Below the pieces are notes generated by a model. The model saw only the letters and a program-made list of their open reading frames with translations. It searched no databases and was not told the origin of the DNA. Shown piece after piece: positions 52,588 through 62,185 of a stretch of DNA of 64,000 nt. Every line of letters begins with the position of its first letter. Within the stretch, counting starts at the first letter, position 1. This DNA is from Chitinophagaceae bacterium UBA1953. GTDB taxonomy: Bacteria; Bacteroidota; Bacteroidia; Chitinophagales; Chitinophagaceae. Position numbers and translations under genes: made by a program. Location of the stretch: the NCBI GenBank assembly GCA_002336115.1, contig DDEN01000041.1, positions 1-64,000 on the forward strand, written 5' to 3'.

Positions 52588-53625
52588 TTAATAAAATGTA
52601 GGGCACATACTTTGACGGCGTTGGCTTTTGTCGCCGAAATATTCATTGTAATACCCGTTTTTGATTAATGAAAATTCAGCAGCTCCGAACGTACTGTTAT
52701 ATTTCGACAGGCTGCTTACTGTTGCATCGTAGGTAAAAGTAAACCGAATGTCTTTCCATTCAAGCCCGGCCATGGCAACTGCTGCATCACCCCACCGGTA
52801 ATAAGCACCGCCGAACACTACAACAGCGCCATCGCCTGTTACGTTATATGCAAGATTGCCTCCAAACACTAACTCATTGGCTTTTGCCTGAGAAGAGAAG
52901 TACGCATTCGGGTTCGCTATCCAGTCGCCATTAATTTTAAAACTTCCATTTAAGAACCCAATGTATCTTCTTGGCACTTCATTCGTACCATTGCTGAAGA
53001 ATGTTTCTTTTGGTTTATTGATATGATGCACTGATAGCCCCGCATTGATATATGTATTTGCTGTTGGAAAATAAGCATAGTTCATCCCAACCTGTAAATC
53101 AAAATAAGAAGAAGCAGGATTAGTGATTTTTGATTCGCCATTAGGAATACCGGCATCAAAAAATTTTCCGTTCCATTGATTGTCGAATGTAAATTTTGTA
53201 AGATCAATACGTTTGTTTGCATAACCAGCATTAAACGCTGCCGAAACAAGACTGCTCAATCCTATCATCTGGTGATAAGCAACCGATGCGTAAATTTTAT
53301 TTGAACGGAGATTACCACTGCCCGCAACATCGTTAAGAAGCACTGCTCCTAAGCCAACCCATCCGTTTTCAATTTTGTTTCTGAACACCTGTGCATCGCC
53401 CCAGGCACTTACGGTTTTAAACGGAACAGGAACAGATGTCCATTGATTTCTGTAATTCAGACCAACCCTGTAATCTGCTTCCGGAATAAAACCCGTATTT
53501 GCAGGATTTGTTATCAGAGGCGAATTCATAAATTGAGAAAAATGAAGATCCTGAGCATACGAATACATGCCAACCATTAGCAATACTGCAAACATCAAAA
53601 CTCTTTTTCCTCTCATTTTAATCAT
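52588..53625 (-). CDS. PorP/SprF family type IX secretion membrane protein
   Basis: The 345-residue protein has a signal peptide (to about 24, GMYSYAQ) and the family start DLHFSQFMNSPLITNPANTG. The rest is an outer-membrane barrel (FYFNP-like strands, then AGLEWKDIRFTFTYD). PorP/SprF proteins are needed for secretion or surface attachment of type B type IX substrates in Flavobacterium. The substrate-type gene lies directly upstream (53666-57298), the usual pairing. A second ATG three codons in would serve as well. Confidence 0.92.
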   Translation of the reverse strand: MIKMRGKRVLMFAVLLMVGMYSYAQDLHFSQFMNSPLITNPANTGFIPEADYRVGLNYRNQWTSVPVPFKTVSAWGDAQVFRNKIENGWVGLGAVLLNDVAGSGNLRSNKIYASVAYHQMIGLSSLVSAAFNAGYANKRIDLTKFTFDNQWNGKFFDAGIPNGESKITNPASSYFDLQVGMNYAYFPTANTYINAGLSVHHINKPKETFFSNGTNEVPRRYIGFLNGSFKINGDWIANPNAYFSSQAKANELVFGGNLAYNVTGDGAVVVFGGAYYRWGDAAVAMAGLEWKDIRFTFTYDATVSSLSKYNSTFGAAEFSLIKNGYYNEYFGDKSQRRQSMCPTFY

Positions 53626-53665
53626 TTTACTTTAACCCATTAAATTGTTAAGCACATACTGCCGG

Positions 53666-56600
53666 TTATCTTATTAAAGTTACATCTCCCTTTTTCTTTT
53701 GCTTTTCGCCGGTAAAATATTCTACATCCAATGTCCACGCATATGCATCCATCGGTTGCGAAATTCCCTTGTATTTACCATCCCATCCAATGTTCTGCGA
53801 TCTGCTTTCAAATACCATTAAACCCTGCCGGTTATAAATTCGTAAAGTCATTTTTATAATACCAAATCCTCTTACCATAAACACATCATTTACACCATCA
53901 CCATTCGGAGTAAATGCACTTGGCAAATCATTCACCACGTTGATGATTGATTCCACAGGAATACATATTGAATCCTGGCAACCGGCAGCATTTGTTACTG
54001 TTTGACAAACGATGTTGATGGCAGGTTTAACATACTGGTGAATTGGGTTACTTAATGCTGAAGTATCGCCATCGCCAAAATCCCATAACCATTTCACAAC
54101 ATCAGCCGAAGCTGTACTCGTAAACCTTGTTGGCGTATTTTCCTGTGAGGGATTGGGATTATAATAAAACCCTGCCGTTGGTGGCGCTATCACCGAAAAT
54201 GTGTGTGTTGCCGAATCTTCCAGGTTACAACTGTTGCTGTTATATACATATTGAGTGATTGAATAAGTACCAGGCGTGGTGTATGTAAAATCAGGAAGAT
54301 TTTTTGTTGAAGTCTGACCATCACTGCTGACCCATAAATAGCTCAATGCACCGGTTGACAAATCGGTTACATTAACGGTATCCGGTACACATACTCTGCC
54401 AACACTAAAGCCAGCTTTAACCTGATCGATCACCTGGAAACTCACAATGCCTGCTGAATCGCCAAGATTACAATAATTGCTGTCGATAAGTACAAGACGA
54501 ACATTGTATGACCCAACTGAAGGGAATGTATGTGCTATTGGCGGAGAAAAACCAGGTATTGTATCATTCTTACTGCCATCGCCCCAAACCCACATAAATG
54601 ATTTTGGACCGAATGGTTTTGAAGCAGTAAGAATATCGCTTGTATTTGTAAAGTTGAACGTAAGACTGTTACAACTTTGCCTTGTAAAATCAAACCCAAC
54701 CTTTATTGAATCAGTTGTAACACGAATACGCATCAGGGCAGAATCTTTTACGTTACAGGACGAGCTGTCAATACCAATTACTTTCACATTAAAATAGCCT
54801 GATGTAGTAAATGTATGTGTATATGGATTGGTTACTGTTGTGTCATTTTTCGTTCCATCTCCCCACATCCAGATGTATTGTTTTGCCATTTTGATTGTAT
54901 CAGTAAACTGAACTGTAGCAGGCAAACAAAAATTTAACTGCTTAGCACCAACAGCCCTGATAGAAACATCCACACCGGCAAGATCGAAACGCATTTTAAC
55001 CATTCCTAAATTACATTCAGCACCTGTTACAGCCGGGTTTGTACTTCCATATACACCTGCTGTAATTGGAAAAGAAGAAGTTGTAGGAGTGCCTGTAGGT
55101 ACAGCTTTACAGTTTGAACAAATTGCCTGGTAAATTACTCCATTGGCATCAAACCGGCTGGTTCCTCCATCAACATGCTCCCAACTTCCATTTCCTCCAA
55201 CTTGTCCAAAAAAAGATCCATATAATTGGGCTGATGCATTTTTCTTTAAAACAAAGAAATAAAAATCACTGCCATCTGTATTTTTTTGATAGGCATCAGC
55301 AGTTACAGGCAACCCCACAGTTCCCGATGTTAAATAATCTCCATAATTATTATTTGCACCACCGCCCCATCCCGACACATATACATTTTCGCAATTGTCA
55401 ACAAGAAACGCTACGGGTGAAATATTGGGATTTGCAGCATTGGCTGTTCCGAAAGTTGTTAAATAAACAAGAGCACTGAGATCGGGCTGAAACTTTGCAA
55501 TAAACTGACGGGCATTTGTAACCGAATATGCTGCATTAACCGGTGTCATTGTTCCTGTGGTTGTTCCCATTACATAAGGAAACCCTTTCTGATCGAACTG
55601 AACACCGTATATTAAATCAATCCTGTTTGTACCCAAATAGGTACTTCTGTCTAATGTTACTGATGTTCCCAGGTCAGTAAGCTTCGCTAAATAACCATCA
55701 GCTACATCTCCGCCATAAGTTGGCTGATAAACAGTGCCTGTTTTAGTGCCGGGAAAATCAGAACTGGCGGTACCACCGCCTACATAAATATTTTGAGAAT
55801 TAAGGGGATCAATTGACAAAACAAAGCCCGCATCGTCTGCTGATCCACCCAAACAAGTACTCCAGATTACATTATCAGCATTTGGTGATAGTTTAACAAC
55901 AACAGCATCCTGTTCACCGGCATTACTCGTTTGAAATGCACCCTTCGTATAAAAGCCCGATCCTGCTGTTTTAGTTGAAGATGCCAGATAGATGTAATTA
56001 TTTGGCCCAATTATTACTTCACTCCTGCCGTCATCACCATAATTACGCTGAAGTGATTTTGCTCCGGTTCTTGATGGGGCTATGTTCACTCCATCATCTC
56101 CACTACCCCCAATTTTTACAGACCCCATTATTAAAGTACCTGTAGCATTAATCTTTGTAACAAAAATATCATAAGAGCCCAAAGTTCCAAACGTTGCAGT
56201 AGTTGGAAAATTTGTTGAACTCGTACGCCCTGCTATTACAAGATTACCCGAAGCATCGGCAATTAAACTATGTGGCTGATCCATTCCGTCGCCGCCAAGA
56301 TAGGTCGCATACATCAGTGTCCTGCCATTAGCTGACAAACGAATAATTCCTATATCAGGAGGTGGAGAGTTACCAGCAGCAGGCCCACCCCCGCTTGTTT
56401 GTATTGCCCCTGCGCTAACAGGAAATCCGGTTGGCGTTACAATTCCGCCTCCATAAAAACTTCCGTCGGGTCCCGGTGTTGCTGTAAAGCCCCAATTATC
56501 GCCCCGGCTTCCACTGAAAGATGAAAACACAAGCGTAGGATCAATAATCAAAGTTGTTTTATTGTCGAAACTCTTTACATCAAAGCTTACAGTACTTCCG

Positions 56601-57298
56601 GAAATTTTATATTTACAGCTTACAGTTTCTCTTCTGCCACCTGTAAACTGGTAAGAATAAGGTTTCAGTTCACGGGCTTCACCAACCGAAGTGCCAATAA
56701 TCAGTTCATTATTACGGATGCTGAGTTTATCGGCACCTTCATAATTCATTAAAATTTTTGAAACATCTGCGCCGGGATAAACAATTAAATCATATTTCAA
56801 CTGATCATTTACCACATAATATCTTACATCAATTCCGGGATATACGTTCTTGTATGTAATTGCCTGATAAAGTTTACAACTACTGCCCCATTTTGATGGA
56901 TCGTTACCAATAAAATAGTTTTCAACACCGGGCAATTGCTTTTCCATTACTGGCTTTGAATTGAAATTGCCACCCAGAAATTTCACTCTGTAAGCATGAG
57001 AACGCATTATTACTGGCGCAGGCTGGCTATTGGTATCTTTTTCAAGCCTGGATGAATGACCATGATTATAATCAACAAGCTTTTGATAATCTTCCGGGTT
57101 ATTCATTAAAATCGTGTAACCGTCTTTTGCAAGAAAGAAAGTGCTGTTGCCTGTATTTGTTTTAAACAATACCCGTTCATCCCACTGCCCTTTATTTTCT
57201 ACAAATGATATTTGAGAAAATGCAGCAAAAGGCAGCACAAACAGCAAAACCTGTAAAATTATCTTTCGGAGAAATGTTATCATGTAAGTTTTTTCCAA
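53666..57298 (-). CDS. large PKD-repeat adhesin-like protein with type B type IX sorting domain
   Basis: The 1210-residue protein has a signal peptide (to about 28, AAFSQ), an N-terminal DUF7948-like domain (ISFVENKGQWDERVLFKTNT), and a beta-propeller (SBBP-like) region of about 450 residues with repeats of the type TYLGG...D (LMYATYLGGDGMDQPHSLIA, IWSTCLGGSADDAGFVLSI). Four PKD-like domains follow (about 790-1110, with WMWGDGTKNDT, WVWGDGSKNDT, YLWVSSDG and WLWDFGDGDTS). The last 90 residues (SAFTPNGDGVNDVFMVRGFG, YNRQGLMVFE) are the gliding motility-associated type B sorting domain. It is exported by the type IX system and paired with the PorP/SprF gene 40 bp downstream. A role in adhesion or gliding is a family inference. 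Confidence 0.92.
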   Translation of the reverse strand: MEKTYMITFLRKIILQVLLFVLPFAAFSQISFVENKGQWDERVLFKTNTGNSTFFLAKDGYTILMNNPEDYQKLVDYNHGHSSRLEKDTNSQPAPVIMRSHAYRVKFLGGNFNSKPVMEKQLPGVENYFIGNDPSKWGSSCKLYQAITYKNVYPGIDVRYYVVNDQLKYDLIVYPGADVSKILMNYEGADKLSIRNNELIIGTSVGEARELKPYSYQFTGGRRETVSCKYKISGSTVSFDVKSFDNKTTLIIDPTLVFSSFSGSRGDNWGFTATPGPDGSFYGGGIVTPTGFPVSAGAIQTSGGGPAAGNSPPPDIGIIRLSANGRTLMYATYLGGDGMDQPHSLIADASGNLVIAGRTSSTNFPTTATFGTLGSYDIFVTKINATGTLIMGSVKIGGSGDDGVNIAPSRTGAKSLQRNYGDDGRSEVIIGPNNYIYLASSTKTAGSGFYTKGAFQTSNAGEQDAVVVKLSPNADNVIWSTCLGGSADDAGFVLSIDPLNSQNIYVGGGTASSDFPGTKTGTVYQPTYGGDVADGYLAKLTDLGTSVTLDRSTYLGTNRIDLIYGVQFDQKGFPYVMGTTTGTMTPVNAAYSVTNARQFIAKFQPDLSALVYLTTFGTANAANPNISPVAFLVDNCENVYVSGWGGGANNNYGDYLTSGTVGLPVTADAYQKNTDGSDFYFFVLKKNASAQLYGSFFGQVGGNGSWEHVDGGTSRFDANGVIYQAICSNCKAVPTGTPTTSSFPITAGVYGSTNPAVTGAECNLGMVKMRFDLAGVDVSIRAVGAKQLNFCLPATVQFTDTIKMAKQYIWMWGDGTKNDTTVTNPYTHTFTTSGYFNVKVIGIDSSSCNVKDSALMRIRVTTDSIKVGFDFTRQSCNSLTFNFTNTSDILTASKPFGPKSFMWVWGDGSKNDTIPGFSPPIAHTFPSVGSYNVRLVLIDSNYCNLGDSAGIVSFQVIDQVKAGFSVGRVCVPDTVNVTDLSTGALSYLWVSSDGQTSTKNLPDFTYTTPGTYSITQYVYNSNSCNLEDSATHTFSVIAPPTAGFYYNPNPSQENTPTRFTSTASADVVKWLWDFGDGDTSALSNPIHQYVKPAINIVCQTVTNAAGCQDSICIPVESIINVVNDLPSAFTPNGDGVNDVFMVRGFGIIKMTLRIYNRQGLMVFESRSQNIGWDGKYKGISQPMDAYAWTLDVEYFTGEKQKKKGDVTLIR

Positions 57299-57355
57299 TA
57301 CAAACGAACTTTGAATTTACTCAATTAAAACGGAAAAACACATCGGGTTATTTCG

Positions 57356-59416
57356 TCAGGCTACAAGGCTCCATTCTGTTTTTCCTTTCTTTGACAAAAG
57401 ATAATTTTTTAACAGCAAATTTTCTGCCGAAGAAAGATCAGGATCATTTATCAACAACTCATCACAAATTTTCTTTGCCAGCTCAAGCAATTCCTTGTCC
57501 TGAACAATGCTTGCCAGCTTAAAATTCAATACCCCGCTTTGTCTTGTACCTTCAATATCACCCGGGCCACGAAGCTCAAGATCTTTTTCTGCTATCAAAA
57601 AACCATCATTTGTTGCACACATAATCTTTAACCGTTCACGGGCATCATTCGTTAATTTACTCCCTGTTAAAAGAATGCAAAAACTTTGTTCGCTTCCCCT
57701 CCCAACCCTTCCACGAAGCTGATGTAATTGTGATAACCCGAAACGTTCAGCACTTTCCATCACCATCACACTGGCGTTTGGCACATCAACCCCAACTTCT
57801 ATTACAGTTGTTGCTACCATAATCTGCGTATCGTTCTGTTTAAAACGCATCATGTTTGTCTCCTTTACCTCGGGCTTTTGCTTTCCATGCACCATACTGA
57901 TGTAATAATGCGGTTCAGGAAAAAAAGCCTTTACTTCTTCATATCCCTTCATCAGGTTTTCAAAATCCAGCTTGGAACTTTCTTCAATTAAAGGATAAAT
58001 AAAATACGCCTGTCTGCCTTTTGCTATTTCCTGTTTCACAAAATCCATTACCGCAGGCCTTGATGTTTCATAGCGATGAACAGTAGTAATGGGTTTACGT
58101 CCCGGAGGCAACTCGTCCATCACACTATAATCAAGATCGCCGTAAGCCGTCATTGCCAGTGTACGTGGTATTGGTGTTGCCGTCATTACCAGCACATGGG
58201 GCGGTATGGTTCCTTTCAGCTTTAATTCGGCTCTTTGCGCCACGCCAAACCTGTGTTGTTCATCAACTATAGCAAGGCCAAGGCTTTTAAACTGCACAAC
58301 TTCTTCAATGAGTGCATGTGTGCCAACCAGTAACTGTACATTGCCTGTTATTAACCCCGCAAGTATTTTTTCACGCTCAGCTTTTTTTGTTGATCCTGTA
58401 AGCAGTTGAATGTTTACCGGCATTTCTTTCAGCAACTTTGAAATACTGTTGTAATGCTGTTGAGCCAATATTTCAGTAGGTGCCATTAAACAGCTTTGAA
58501 AATTGTTATCAGCCGCCAGTAACATTGATAAGAGTGCAACTATCGTTTTTCCGCTGCCTACATCTCCCTGTAATAAACGGTTCATCTGGTGCCCCTTTGC
58601 AGTATCCTGCCGTATTTCCTTCAACACTCGTTTTTGTGCACCGGTTAATTCAAATGGCAGATGGTGATTGTAGAAATTATTGAATAATTCGCCTACCTTA
58701 TCAAATACAACTCCTTTTGAAAAACGATGGCGGGCTCCTTTTACCAATGCCATGCGTAATTGAGCAAAGAACAGTTCTTCAAATTTTAACCGCCTCAATG
58801 CTTTTTCATATTGTTCATTATCGGCCGGAAAATGAAGTTGCCTGTATGCATCATATCTTGATGGAAATGCCTGTGTTTTAATTAAGTCCCCGGGTAAGTT
58901 TTCCGGCAGGTCGGCAGGGTGTATTTGCGGCAAAAGCATGGCAGTAAGCTTGGCAATACTCCGCCCGTTTAATCCCTTGGCCTTTAATTTTTCTGTTGTT
59001 GGGTAGATGGGTTCGAGAACAGATTTTCCATCGGCATTTTGCTGCGTAAGCACTTCAATTTCCGGATGAACAATTTGTGGCTTACCCATGAAAAAACTAA
59101 CTTTTCCAAAAACAAGATAGTCGCCCAGGATTGCAAGCTGTTTCTGTACCCAGTTTATTCCCTGGAACCATGTCAGCTCCATTGTGCCACTTGCATCTTT
59201 TATATGAGCAACAAGCCGCTTTCCCTTTCTTTCACCAATAATTTCAAAATCGGTTAACCTGCCTGCAACTTGTACATATTCTATTTGCGGAGTTACTAAT
59301 GCAATGGGCGTAATTTTAGTTTTATCAAGATGGCGGTAAGGGAAATGCTCAAGCAGATCATTAAACGTAAAAATACCCAGCTCTTTTTTTAATAAATCGG
59401 CACGAAGCGGCCCCAC
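57356..59416 (-). CDS. recG: ATP-dependent DNA helicase RecG
   Basis: RecG remodels stalled replication forks and Holliday junctions. The 686 residues counted from GTG 59416 contain the wedge OB domain (VQVAGRLTDFEIIGERKGKR), Walker A in LLQGDVGSGKTIVALLSML, the DEAH-like LAIVDEQHRFGVAQRAEL, VMTATPIPRTLAM, and the motif RFGLSQLHQLRGRVGRGSEQ. The same frame extends upstream and encodes SPIEYLKGVGP, the conserved N-terminus of RecG, back to a TAA at 59480-59482, but there is no ATG, GTG or TTG in that stretch. The true start is therefore uncertain and may be a rare codon. It diverges from the caspase-like gene. Confidence 0.95.
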   Translation of the reverse strand: MGPLRADLLKKELGIFTFNDLLEHFPYRHLDKTKITPIALVTPQIEYVQVAGRLTDFEIIGERKGKRLVAHIKDASGTMELTWFQGINWVQKQLAILGDYLVFGKVSFFMGKPQIVHPEIEVLTQQNADGKSVLEPIYPTTEKLKAKGLNGRSIAKLTAMLLPQIHPADLPENLPGDLIKTQAFPSRYDAYRQLHFPADNEQYEKALRRLKFEELFFAQLRMALVKGARHRFSKGVVFDKVGELFNNFYNHHLPFELTGAQKRVLKEIRQDTAKGHQMNRLLQGDVGSGKTIVALLSMLLAADNNFQSCLMAPTEILAQQHYNSISKLLKEMPVNIQLLTGSTKKAEREKILAGLITGNVQLLVGTHALIEEVVQFKSLGLAIVDEQHRFGVAQRAELKLKGTIPPHVLVMTATPIPRTLAMTAYGDLDYSVMDELPPGRKPITTVHRYETSRPAVMDFVKQEIAKGRQAYFIYPLIEESSKLDFENLMKGYEEVKAFFPEPHYYISMVHGKQKPEVKETNMMRFKQNDTQIMVATTVIEVGVDVPNASVMVMESAERFGLSQLHQLRGRVGRGSEQSFCILLTGSKLTNDARERLKIMCATNDGFLIAEKDLELRGPGDIEGTRQSGVLNFKLASIVQDKELLELAKKICDELLINDPDLSSAENLLLKNYLLSKKGKTEWSLVA

Positions 59417-59577
59417 ACCTTTCAGGTATTCAATGGGGCTGATTAATATGGAATTGCTCTGTTTTATAAGATTGTGAAATTACTTTTTGAGAACGAACCT
59501 GCCAATTTGAAAAACAAACCAACCAGTAGAAATCATTTCTTTTCTTTTGCAAAATACCCAATCAAGGGTATTGCCTT

Positions 59578-59601
59578 TGAGGGTTATCAATGGTAATATT
59601 G
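59578..59601 (+). promoter_or_regulatory. candidate promoter of the caspase-like gene
   Basis: TAATATTG at 59594-59601 is one base off TAnnTTTG, with an ATTG about 20 bp upstream. Transcription would begin near 59608, so the ATG at 59610 would be leaderless, while starts at 59631 or 59640 would have short leaders. Confidence 0.35.
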
Positions 59602-59609
59602 TTCATTAA

Positions 59610-61646
59610 ATGAAAACGATATTTTTCATTATGCCCAAAATGAGAATTCTTTTTATACTCTTTGTTACTTTTCTTTCATTACAAGTTGATGCCCGGCAAG
59701 AGCCCAAAAAACTGGCACTGATCGTAGCTATTTCAAAATATGCCCCTTCAACCGGATGGAACAATCTCAATTCGGCCAATGACATTCCTTTGGTGAAAGA
59801 AGCACTCAAGCGTCAGGGTTTTAAAGAAGAAAATATCAGGATCGTTACTGATAAAGAAGCTACCAAACAAGGAATACTCAATGCCATACAGCAACAGCTA
59901 ATTGATAAGGCTAATTCCGGCGACATTTGTGTGTTTCATTTCAGCGGGCATGGTGAGCAGGTTTTCGATGATAATGGCGATGAAGCGGATGGCTACGATG
60001 AAGCACTTGTTACTTACGACGCACCAATGGAATACCAGCCCGGTATTGAAAAGCATTTGCGGGACGATGATTTTGGAATGAAGCTTGAGCAGATAAGAAC
60101 AAAGCTTGGCAGCAATGGCAACTTACTGGTAATTGTAGATGCCTGCCATAGCGGAACAAGCACACGTAGTGGTTTGGGAAATTATCGTGGTACCACTACA
60201 AAATATCAACCCAAAGGATATACACCAAAAGTAAACAGCAAAGTTGTAAACGAAGGATTATTCAGTCTTGGTGAATCTAAACCGGGTCTTGCTCCTATGA
60301 GCGCTTTCTTTGCATCAGCAGCATCAGAGTTAAACCAGGAATGTGGTGATGAACATTGCGGAAGTTTGTCATTGGCATTTTCAAAAGCGTTGGCGAAAGC
60401 CGATCAACATACAAGCTACCGTTCTTTGTTCGATAACATACGGCTTGAAATGAGCAAGATGGTTCCCGGACAAACTCCCAATGCTGAAGGCGATCTTGAT
60501 AAAGAAATTTTTGGAGGGAAAGCGTTAGGCAAACCCAATTACTATGTGGTCGATCAAATTATTGATCCCAAAAAAGTAACCATCAACTGCGGGAAAATTT
60601 ATGGCCTATTTGCGGGCACTACAGTAAAAGTTTATCCATCAAATACCTATAACCGTGAAACCACAATGCCAGTTGCAAAAGGAATTTTAACAACAGCAGG
60701 CGATTACAGCAGCGAACTTGAATTAGATACACAGCTAAGTAACGATCAGTTGAAAACTGCATGGATATTTCTTGATGAAGTAAACTTTGGTGATTTGACA
60801 GTGCCGGTTGTAGTAAAATCAAAAGATGCATCTGTAAAAAACAAACTCACTGAAGCCATAGTAAAAATTAAACAGGCAAAGATTGTTGCAGAGCAAGGCG
60901 ATGTTTTCATTGAACAGGGAAGCGAAGGATTTAGTTCAGATTCTATTTATATATCAACAAGTGCCGATTACCGTTTAGGCGTTTGCAGTAAAGAACTGAG
61001 TAATGAGGAGCTTTATTCTTTTATTGCTGCTAAAATAGGAGCTTATGGCCGTGCAGCTTATTTACGCAACCTCAATATGAAAAATGAGGAGCTGAATGTT
61101 GTGTTTGAATTTATTCCTGTTGATTATAAAAAAGCAGAAGGCAACAATAATGCAATCATTAAAGATTTACCGGTCAAAACAATAAAAGATGCTTCCGGGA
61201 ATATTGTATTTCAACATAACGACCGTTATAATCTGCGAATCATTAATAACGGCCAGGAACGTTTGTATTATAATATTCTTGAGATACAGCCCGACAACAT
61301 TGTGAACGTTTTATTCCCCGCCCCAAATCAGCAGGCAACAGACTGTTTTATTAACCCTGATGATACTGTACGTTTAACCAGAATTTTCAGAATTGGGCCT
61401 CCAGATGGAATGAATGTGATTAAACTGATTGCTGCAAAAACGCCTTTAAATCTAAGGCAGGTATTTGCTGCACAGGGAGGAACAAGAGGTGGTGTTACCA
61501 AACCATCTAACCCGTTTGAAAAACTAATGGATGGAATTAATAAAACAGAAGGTGTTCAAAGCAGAGGAAGTGGTGAAGAAACAATTCAGCCCGATGCCGT
61601 AAACATTTATTCGGTACCGTATAAAATTGTTGAAAAAAAACAATAA
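59610..61646 (+). CDS. secreted caspase-fold (C14) protease with DUF4384-like tail
   Basis: The protein has 678 residues from the first ATG; ATGs at 59631 and 59640 are possible, and the signal peptide proper starts at MRILFILFVTFLSLQVDA. The caspase domain (about 33-310) has the catalytic His114 in VFHFSGHGEQ and Cys179 in VIVDACHSGTS, and the acidic DNGDEADGYDEALV segment that in metacaspases shapes the pocket for Arg/Lys at P1. So an active, basic-residue-specific protease is likely. A central beta region follows (about 315-530). The C-terminal part (YNLRIINNGQERLYYNILEI, then VNVLFPAPNQQ) resembles DUF4384. Secretion to the periplasm is implied by the signal peptide. It leads a same-strand cluster with a small secreted protein, a CHASE2 protein and a FecR-like protein. 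Confidence 0.9.
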   Translation: MKTIFFIMPKMRILFILFVTFLSLQVDARQEPKKLALIVAISKYAPSTGWNNLNSANDIPLVKEALKRQGFKEENIRIVTDKEATKQGILNAIQQQLIDKANSGDICVFHFSGHGEQVFDDNGDEADGYDEALVTYDAPMEYQPGIEKHLRDDDFGMKLEQIRTKLGSNGNLLVIVDACHSGTSTRSGLGNYRGTTTKYQPKGYTPKVNSKVVNEGLFSLGESKPGLAPMSAFFASAASELNQECGDEHCGSLSLAFSKALAKADQHTSYRSLFDNIRLEMSKMVPGQTPNAEGDLDKEIFGGKALGKPNYYVVDQIIDPKKVTINCGKIYGLFAGTTVKVYPSNTYNRETTMPVAKGILTTAGDYSSELELDTQLSNDQLKTAWIFLDEVNFGDLTVPVVVKSKDASVKNKLTEAIVKIKQAKIVAEQGDVFIEQGSEGFSSDSIYISTSADYRLGVCSKELSNEELYSFIAAKIGAYGRAAYLRNLNMKNEELNVVFEFIPVDYKKAEGNNNAIIKDLPVKTIKDASGNIVFQHNDRYNLRIINNGQERLYYNILEIQPDNIVNVLFPAPNQQATDCFINPDDTVRLTRIFRIGPPDGMNVIKLIAAKTPLNLRQVFAAQGGTRGGVTKPSNPFEKLMDGINKTEGVQSRGSGEETIQPDAVNIYSVPYKIVEKKQ

Positions 61647-61715
61647 ACAAAAAAATTGCAATACTTCTAATTTTTTATAAACTTTCATTTTAAACCAATT
61701 AAAAAAAACAAACAC

Positions 61716-62117
61716 ATGAAAAAGGTATTATTTCTCGTTGTTGCTGTGATAGGTCTATCACTTGCGTTTTCAACAACTGCTAAAGCACAAACTCAACGTA
61801 AAAAAGTTGCAGTAACTGCCCAGGAAGTTAAAGAGAAAAAAGATATGCCCGGGCCCGAAGCCGGCCAACGCACAAAGAAAACCCGTGGTTATTGTTATGC
61901 TTATTTCGATAACTATACAGGTTTTTATGTTGACATTTGGGTAGAAGGAATTTATCAGGGTCGTCTTTCTCCTTATGCAACTTCAGTTCGCATTGATGTA
62001 TGGGTACCAGGCAACTGGACAAAATGGTATGCTGAAACAACCGACAAATCGTTATACTGGAGCAACAGCAGCTATTGCAACGACAGCAGAACATTTACAC
62101 TTAATCTGAAAAGATAA
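61716..62117 (+). CDS. small secreted protein, aromatic-rich
   Basis: The 133-residue protein has a signal peptide (MKKVLFLVVAVIGLSLAFST, TAKAQ), a basic charged linker (TQRKKVAVTAQEVKEKKDMP), and a compact C-terminal module of about 70 residues rich in Tyr and Trp with two cysteines that could form a disulfide (GYCYAYFDNYTGFYVDIWVE, then YWSNSSYCNDSRTFTL). I do not recognise the family. It lies 69 bp after the caspase-like gene and before a strong hairpin, so it may share a transcript with the protease. A ligand, inhibitor or substrate of the protease are all possible guesses. Confidence 0.65.
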   Translation: MKKVLFLVVAVIGLSLAFSTTAKAQTQRKKVAVTAQEVKEKKDMPGPEAGQRTKKTRGYCYAYFDNYTGFYVDIWVEGIYQGRLSPYATSVRIDVWVPGNWTKWYAETTDKSLYWSNSSYCNDSRTFTLNLKR

Positions 62118-62130
62118 TTTAATCAATTAG

Positions 62131-62169
62131 GAAAAAGGGTATGAACTTGAAGTTCATACCCTTTTCGTT
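62131..62169 (+). terminator. strong hairpin between the small secreted protein and CHASE2
   Basis: A perfect 15-bp stem (62133-62147 with 62151-62165, 3-base loop) is followed by TTTTCGTTT. It would end most transcripts from the caspase-like gene and leave part read-through. It also contains an ATG at 62141 that is therefore not the CHASE2 start. Confidence 0.8.
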
Positions 62170-62185
62170 TATACCTGTATTGAAC

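Noticed and set aside
62141..62185. CHASE2 start at 62141
   Set aside because: This ATG lies inside a 15-bp perfect terminator stem.
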